A stretch of DNA of 10,065 nucleotides from assembly GCA_003024985.2 (NCBI GenBank), contig PXIH01S0059068.1, one strand, 5' to 3'. The first letter of the stretch is position 1. The number at the start of each line of letters is the position of its first letter. The translations under genes and the position numbers were made by a program. This DNA is from Euperipatoides rowelli. Taxonomy: Eukaryota > Onychophora > Udeonychophora > Euonychophora > Peripatopsidae. The notes beneath the pieces were generated by a model. It searched no databases. It saw only the letters and a program-made list of their open reading frames with translations, and was not told the DNA's origin. Shown here in pieces: positions 5,489 through 10,065 of this stretch.

Positions 5489-5979
5489 TCATGACACTTT
5501 TAATTCATCCTAATTCTCCACAGGAACATCCTTACCCATATTGTTTATGCCTGCATGCACCACAAAGTAAGTTCACTTACTTGAGAAATCCCTATTATGT
5601 ATCTCATGATCAAATAGTTTATACGATTCCTTAGAAGCTACAGTCTCAAAAAGGTTAAAAGTGGGAACTGTACCAACCTTGAGCTCCTACCTTTTCCACA
5701 TCATGTACAACCTGCCACTCAGTACTCCCAAACAAATAGTTCACTGCAGGTTTCCCATTTTCACACACTCCATCATCCTGAATATTCAAAGCACCCTCAT
5801 CTTTGGGAGCTTTCAGCCAGTGGCATCTGTTGATGTCATTTGAGAATCTAGAACTGGTTTAATACAACGCCTTGCCATGTTTGATGGTCATCCTTTCTAG
5901 TGTTCAGTGTACAGGGACCATCTGCAAATGTTGGATGGTCCAAAAAATTTGAATCATTAATATAACTTGAAACAAAATA
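5489..5979 (-). pseudogene. Unidentified protein-coding remnant, broken in three frames
   Basis: Three consecutive minus-strand open stretches abut in different frames. They are 5848-5979 (includes LDHPTFADGPCTLNTRKDD and TWQGVVLNQF), 5655-5858 (includes CHWLKAPKDEGALNIQDD, PAVNYLFGSTEWQVVHDVEK) and 5573-5686 (VGTVPTFNLFETVASKES, LFDHEIHNRDF). A TGA at 5573-5575 follows, and the same frame then continues to 5513 with TYFVVHAGINNMGKDVPVEN. The stretch is richer in G+C than the flanks, has balanced protein-like composition, and lacks an initiating Met at the left of any piece. A GT splice-donor-like site (AAG|GTAGGA, exon edge at 5691) and an acceptor-like TTCTAG (edge at 5847) exist, so one piece could be an exon of 157 bases. 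VVHAGINN faintly recalls the H-x-G-T-N-D block of SGNH hydrolases seen in some invertebrate transposons, but this is weak. I do not recognise the family. A decayed gene or transposon is more likely than a live exon. Confidence 0.35.
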
Positions 5980-6265
5980 TTACATGTTTGACTGTTTGAT
6001 GACTAAAACGTAACACTGCCTATTGAAATGGGTTTTGTCCATCTATTTTAAATCAATCTATATAAATTTATTTCTTTCAACATATACAATTAAGTTACAT
6101 TTTGGCCCAGCCTAGAATAAATTATAAGCCTACAAACTGTGCTAACTATACTAGAGTCCGGATCACAGGCTTCACACTACCCTTCAGCCAATTAAAGAAT
6201 CTCTAATCCTTAACCGTACCATGACCTTATATCCAACATGAATATAATAGCAAATTAATGGCTCT

Positions 6266-6293
6266 CTAACCTTAACCTTACCCTAACCCTAAC
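6266..6293. repeat. Short imperfect telomere-like (CCCTAA)n run
   Basis: Successive units are CTAACC, TTAACC, TTACCC, TAACCC and TAACT, so two or three fit the TTAGGG complement. It is too short to separate from chance in AT-rich DNA. Confidence 0.35.
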
Positions 6294-6342
6294 TCAAAAT
6301 TAAATATTATAAAAAATTAAAACTAAATAATCAATAAATAGT

Positions 6343-6395
6343 AGCCAATCGGAGAGCGGCATTCAGAAACAATGCAAACTGATCTCTGATTGGCT
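6343..6395. repeat. 13-bp inverted repeat with opposed CCAAT boxes
   Basis: AGCCAATCGGAGA (6343-6355) and TCTCTGATTGGCT (6383-6395) are reverse complements with one mismatch and a 27-base loop. Each arm contains a CCAAT motif fitting the NF-Y core. Confidence 0.5.
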
Positions 6396-6440
6396 GTTTG
6401 GGGTAACAATGTCAGGAGAAGTCTGAGATCCAGTCGCTAG

Positions 6441-7960
6441 TGCTAACAATTACGTTTTCCACTCAGCCTAAAATAAACTGTAGAAACAGGCCTTTTCCAA
6501 CAATCTTAAAGCTTAATTCAGACTAACCAAGCCAACTTAAGGCATTATGCCTTTGTTAGATTAGCTTGGTGATATTACCTCAAGGCTAATCTGCCAGACA
6601 TAGGGGTATTTTAACAATTAGACTATTTTTTTATGTGAACATTTGGGCTTAGCTTACAACATAAACATAAAAAATTGTTATGTTTCGCATGCCTTAAGAA
6701 GTCTATTTCCCACAGCAAATAATTCAGTGTTTTATTTTAGAATTAGTCGAAACTTAAGTTTAGTTCAACATTTTTTTAATTATTATTTTCTACGTTAAAT
6801 TATTAGAAATTAATAGACTATATTTATTTTTCACTTTTAAATTTGGGTTTCCTTTTTTTCAAAAGATTTTATCAAAATTACCATTTATTGTATAAACATA
6901 AGAAATCGATGAAATATTATTTTTAATAAGTTTATAAAAGGTCGATTGATGCATTTAAAGCATTAAAATAAAACAAAAAAATTATAAATCAAAAGGATAT
7001 AGCCGATTATAACTTTTTCTAGTTTTATTTGTAAATATTTATCATCTCTTACTTAATTTGCTAAAGTTCGTGAACTATAAAGATTTTCATATTTGGTGTT
7101 AAAAGATTACTTTATTATTGAAAACATACTGATTTATTCAAAGGTGTTTTAAAAACTTTGTGGGCACAGGGCTCCCTTATGAATGAGTCCCCTCTGTCGT
7201 TACTAAAAAATTTTGCATTTATTGTTAGGATAAAATTTACTCAACCATTTTCTTACCACTTATTTTAAAAAGCTGTTTTTTTTTTTTTTAAAGATGTTAA
7301 TCAATAAATAATTTCTATCATTATTACAATTTTATTTTACTAATTTTTTTTAAATTATTTAATCTTAAAGTGTATATGGCTGACGGCCAAATTATCCATT
7401 TGGAATTTCTTCATGGTCAAATTAAAAATAACTGTAATATTTTAAATTTAAGAAAGATAGGCTAGATCTCATTCAGTTAAAATCTCCAAACAACACTTTA
7501 TTGGTGACGATCTCACTGATTTCATTAAATAAAATTGTGAGACTGTATAAACCTTTGGTTTAAAAACAAATAAACGACATTTAATACTTAGCTATTTTTT
7601 AGTAATTAATAACAATATTGTATAATCTTATAAATTACGATTCGATTCTTAATTTAAACCTGTAAGCTACTGTGTTTATGCCTTTTTTTTTTTTTAATAA
7701 ATTTACTCTATTTGAAGTAATTTAAATTCAAATAGCTTTCTATAAAGATGTGTGATGTACAAACTAATATACCATTATATTAATTTATACAAAAAACAGA
7801 ACAGAATATTAATATGTGAAGGGAAAACTGTGGATCCCTTTTTAAGCATATTAGGCGCACGGAGGAGTGTGAGATTTGGCAGAGAAAGTTTATATGGAGA
7901 GGGAGAGCAATGAGCTAAAATTTATATATAAAATTAAAACATTCATTGTTTAAAGTTTTT
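6441..7960. other. AT-rich non-coding stretch, no gene seen
   Basis: Neither strand shows a protein-like frame. Small inverted repeats occur at 6539-6553 (AAGGCAT-T-ATGCCTT) and around 6524-6596 (ACCAAGC with GCTTGGT, AGATTAGC with GCTAATCT). Somewhat more G+C-rich patches at 7155-7195 and 7855-7915 match nothing I know. Poly-T runs are at 7277-7289 and 7683-7695. Confidence 0.5.
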
Positions 7961-8040
7961 GCGGCTTTTAACAAAGGAGTGGCCACTTTTTACAAAGGAA
8001 ATTAGTGTTGTGGCGGCTTTTTACAAAGGAGTGGCGGCTA
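7961..8040 (+). repeat. Short imperfect tandem repeat
   Basis: The word GCGGCTTTT-x-ACAAAGGAGTG recurs at 7961-7982, 7981-8000 (as GGCCACTTTTTACAAAGGAA) and 8013-8033, followed by another GTGGCGGCTAATTTT. The spacing is about 20 to 32 bases. It stands immediately before the SINE target site. Confidence 0.6.
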
Positions 8041-8045
8041 ATTTT

Positions 8046-8061
8046 CTTATTGGTCGAATTT
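8046..8061. repeat. Target-site duplication of SINE copy A3 (left)
   Basis: CTTATTGGTCGAATTT is repeated perfectly at 8339-8354, a 16-bp match that fixes the SINE ends. Confidence 0.92.
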
Positions 8062-8338
8062 TTTTTTAATTTAAAAAAATAAATTTCCTCTCCAAGAGGA
8101 GAAAAAATGTATTTTTTTTGTTAATTAAATTGACTTTAAATTGAATATTTAACTGATTGAAACGTGGATTCACAGCTTCCTTGATGTTACAAGGGCAGCA
8201 TACTTGGAAAAACCCGAGTCAAGCTGTTAAAATTCCAAAACCGTTCCCAAGCTGAGGCGCGAACCTGTACATACACCTCAGCATATGCCTTCGGTTCACC
8301 AAGCAGAAGTGTATCCGCTCGACCACGAAACCGAGACG
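8062..8338 (-). mobile_element. tRNA-derived SINE, copy A3 (minus orientation)
   Basis: Perfect 16-bp duplications on both sides define a 277-bp insertion. In sense, the A box at 8315-8325 is TGGTCGAGCGG and the B box at 8256-8265 is GGTTCGCGCC. The body at about 8174-8248 shares TTCCTTGATGTTACAAGGGC and the following 60 bases with copies A1 and A2. It lacks about 20 bases of the body-head junction seen in A1. The tail hairpin near 8087-8102 has the same stem as A1 (CCTCT with AGAGG). Being flanked by a perfect duplication and having intact boxes, it is probably the youngest copy in the window. Confidence 0.92.
8315..8325 (-). promoter_or_regulatory. RNA polymerase III A box of SINE copy A3
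   Basis: In sense it reads TGGTCGAGCGG. The B box GGTTCGCGCC is at 8256-8265. Both match the pol III consensus well. Confidence 0.6.
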
Positions 8339-8354
8339 CTTATTGGTCGAATTT
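8339..8354. repeat. Target-site duplication of SINE copy A3 (right)
   Basis: It is identical to 8046-8061 and forms the left part of a 19-base palindrome at 8343-8361. Confidence 0.92.
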
Positions 8355-8361
8355 CGACCAA

Positions 8362-8620
8362 CACTGGATTACTAGTCTTTATTAAAACCTATTAACTAGC
8401 GTTTAACATCGGTATAAAAATAAACATCATCATCAAAATATTATACTTTACACATTTAAAAAAAAAAAAAACTTTAAGATAAATATTTACCAACATTAAA
8501 TAAAATAAACGCAATGATATAAGCTAATACTTATAAAACTTAATTAATATTAGAATTATCCGTTTATGTATTATTTACGTTTTTCAAAGATAAGATTTAG
8601 ATTATTTTTCCCTCTTTTAA
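8362..8620. other. AT-rich stretch, nothing recognised
   Basis: It holds only short A and T runs and no frame or repeat structure I can support. Confidence 0.5.
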
Positions 8621-8630
8621 AATTTAAATT
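8621..8630. repeat. Possible target-site duplication of SINE dimer (left)
   Basis: AATTTAAATT is matched at 9137-9146. It is AT-only and palindromic, so chance is possible. Confidence 0.4.
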
Positions 8631-8912
8631 TTTTTTTTTTTTTTTTTTTCAAATAAATCTGCCCTCCAAAGGGAGGGGAGATGTATTTGTTGTGGGTTAA
8701 TTAATTATAAATACATTAGATACATATTATTACTACATTAGTTACAGGTTCTTTGTGGTACAAAGGACGTCATACTAGATAAAAACCCAAAGCTAGGGAA
8801 AAAAAATGTTCCATATAACCGTCCTAGCCTGAGATCGAATCTGAGTCCCTAGCATATGTCATAGGCCAAGCAAGGCATGCACTCTCATCACTCGACCACT
8901 AGACCTTGACAA
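8631..8912 (-). mobile_element. tRNA-derived SINE, copy B1 (downstream half of a dimer)
   Basis: The head in sense begins near 8912 with TTGTCAAGGTCTAGTGG. Its A box at 8888-8898 is TGGTCGAGTGA, and its B-box-like element at 8831-8841 (ATTCGATCTC) is weak. The body at 8746-8815 is the family body but with a deletion. A long AT stretch and the tail hairpin at about 8661-8677 (CCCTCC with GGAGGG) follow, ending in a T21 run at 8629-8649. The head sequence differs from copies A1, A2 and A3. Joined to copy B2 without a target-site duplication between them, it forms a dimer. Confidence 0.8.
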
Positions 8913-9136
8913 GAGATGTATTTTTTTGTGGGTTAATTAATTATAAATACATCATAAACAGGTTCCTTGAGGTGCAAAGGACGGCGGCTACTAGGTAAAA
9001 ACTCAAAGCTGCTGTTAAAGCTCGGGAGAAAAAACCGTTCAATATAACCGTCCTAGCCGGGGATTTAACAGGTGTCTCCAGCATCATAGGCCTAGCAAGG
9101 CAAGCAATATCACCACTCGACCAACAGACCTTTACG
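8913..9136 (-). mobile_element. tRNA-derived SINE, copy B2 (upstream half of a dimer)
   Basis: It shares with copy B1 the 3' AT stretch (GTGGGTTAATTAATTATA at about 8930-8947 and again at about 8692-8709) and the body (8957-9045). The head has an A box at 9113-9123 (TGGTCGAGTGG in sense), a decayed B box near 9061-9070, and the words GGCCTATGATGC and GGACGG also found in B1. Its 3' end stops at ACATCTC, just where the tail hairpin begins in B1, and the B1 head follows directly. It therefore lacks its own hairpin and A-tail. A 70-codon minus-strand frame at 8941-9153 is a chance frame through this SINE. Confidence 0.8.
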
Positions 9137-9146
9137 AATTTAAATT
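9137..9146. repeat. Possible target-site duplication of SINE dimer (right)
   Basis: It is identical to 8621-8630 and flanks the two SINE units as one insertion. Confidence 0.4.
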
Positions 9147-10033
9147 CCTTCAAATTTATGTTTTTATTTTAATAATAATTTTGACTATTTAAATGAACTA
9201 GGTTTTATGATTAATTTTGTATCACGATGTCGATATCCAATATTATGAGTACCGAAGAATCACAAACGTCTTATGCTCCAAGGTAACGTTGAAATCTCGA
9301 CCACATCAAAAAGAAAAGAGCATGCCCATATTCAATAAAGTATTTATTTATAAAAATGAAAAACACATAATCCAAATTCTGCCCTTATAATTAAATTAAT
9401 GATGTATGGGCTTTATCAAGGACACTAAATATTAGGAAATAAAACACATTCAAATTTGTATTATTAGTAGCTGTAGACCCTGTGATCACAGGGTTACAAA
9501 AAGGAAAAATGGTAAACAAAAAAAAATCAAGTCTATGGGTGTTTACTCTAATTTTTTTTTTTTTTTAAGAATTTTTGCATTAATAAGCTTACTATGTTTT
9601 AAGAATTTTAATGTAGCAATTTTTTGGAGATGTACGATATAATAACAGATAAGATGAGGTTATTTGCATTTTTTTTAATAAACAATTGTTTGTCTGTATC
9701 TAAGAACTTTTACGTGCAGATCTATTTTTGTTGCAAGATCATAATATAAAATTAATACTTATAGTTCAATATGAACTTTGCATGGTTTAGCAAAAGTACT
9801 GCAAAGTTGCAAACTGTGTATTTTTTTTAATAATAAAAAAAAATTAAGTCTAACATTTTTTTTAGTAACAGTAACCTATTTACAATAAAGACAACCAATG
9901 ATAATTAGACCCCCTAAGCCAGATACCTCCAAGTGGTGCCAGGTGAACCCATGTTTTAAAAAGCCATTGGTTTTATTAATATTAAGAGTCATCTTTAAAA
10001 AACTTATGACTAAATAATTCCTTTTGTTAACAA

Positions 10034-10034
<1 letters not shown>
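9147..10034. other. AT-rich stretch, no gene seen
   Basis: I see no protein-like frame on either strand. It contains poly-T runs (9551-9566, 9671-9678), the palindrome at 9477-9494 and an unplaced slightly G+C-richer patch at 9908-9950 that I cannot assign. Confidence 0.5.
9477..9494. repeat. Perfect 18-bp palindrome
   Basis: ACCCTGTGATCACAGGGT is its own reverse complement with no spacer. Unlike its surroundings it is half G+C. It could be a dimer-protein binding site or chance. Confidence 0.8.
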
Positions 10035-10064
<30 letters not shown>

Positions 10065-10065
10065 A
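10035..10065 (+). repeat. (AAG)n microsatellite
   Basis: Ten AAG units plus one base run without interruption to the window edge, so the full length is unknown. Confidence 0.95.

Larger units (their letters stand above)
5980..6440. other. Non-coding stretch with telomere-like run and CCAAT motifs
   Basis: I find no gene. It contains an imperfect CCCTAA run (6266-6293) and three AGCCAAT/ATTGGCT motifs (near 6186, 6343 and 6389). The latter two form a 13-bp inverted repeat with one mismatch. CAGCCTAGAATAAA-like and GTGCTAAC-like words occur both near 6108-6145 and near 6438-6478, hinting at an old, broken mobile element. Confidence 0.4.

Noticed and set aside
5661-5843. 60-codon + strand frame starting MGTVPTLSS
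   Set aside because: It overlaps the minus-strand coding remnant, whose composition is more protein-like; likely a shadow.
8941-9153. 70-codon minus-strand frame
   Set aside because: It reads through SINE copy B2 from tail to head and past the possible target-site duplication; chance frame.
1-10065. CRISPR array, bacterial operon or phage-like system
   Set aside because: No evenly spaced direct repeats, no ribosome-binding-site-led gene runs; the content is eukaryotic retroelements.

Overview
The window is AT-rich, repeat-rich eukaryotic DNA, most likely from an invertebrate animal. The evidence is a decayed Ty3/Gypsy retrotransposon, a decayed Ty1/Copia retrotransposon, and six copies of one tRNA-derived SINE family with RNA polymerase III A and B boxes. 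There are also long homopolymer runs and an AAG microsatellite. I cannot name the species. I see no intact gene; every protein-like stretch is broken by stops or frameshifts.

Positions 1 to about 2890 hold the + strand relic of a Ty3/Gypsy element of the Mag / K02A2.6-like type. Its parts appear in the normal order: gag zinc knuckles (53-210), a protease remnant (475-705, continuing at 1027), reverse transcriptase (about 1590-2330) and RNase H (about 2340-2890). Three SINEs sit inside it, at 184-466 (+), 706-1026 (-) and 1273-1568 (-). The last two have clear target-site duplications, so they interrupt a once continuous coding region.

Positions about 2895-5073 hold a minus-strand Ty1/Copia relic. 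Read from high to low coordinates it shows gag, a zinc knuckle, protease, the pre-integrase motif, the integrase core with its D, D and E residues, and the integrase C-terminal domain. Its reverse transcriptase is missing: the copia relic ends abruptly against the gypsy RNase H, and the two converge tail to tail.

Positions 5074-5488 are a spacer with a possible copia primer-binding site and a very small + strand ORF. At 5489-5979, on the minus strand, there is a less AT-rich, protein-like region I cannot identify, open in three successive frames. It is either a decayed gene or an unrecognised transposon piece. Positions 5980-7960 hold no gene; they contain a short telomere-like run, opposed CCAAT motifs and small inverted repeats.

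Positions 7961-9146 hold a short tandem repeat, a SINE with a perfect 16-bp target-site duplication (8062-8338), and a head-to-tail SINE dimer (8631-9136). The remaining sequence to 10065 is AT-rich and featureless apart from an 18-bp palindrome and a terminal AAG repeat.

The points most worth following up are the SINE family (one body with clearly different tRNA-like heads, a covarying 3' hairpin, and a dimer), the unidentified minus-strand coding remnant, and several near-perfect palindromes. One palindrome lies exactly where the reverse transcriptase catalytic loop is missing. I found no convincing new functional system.
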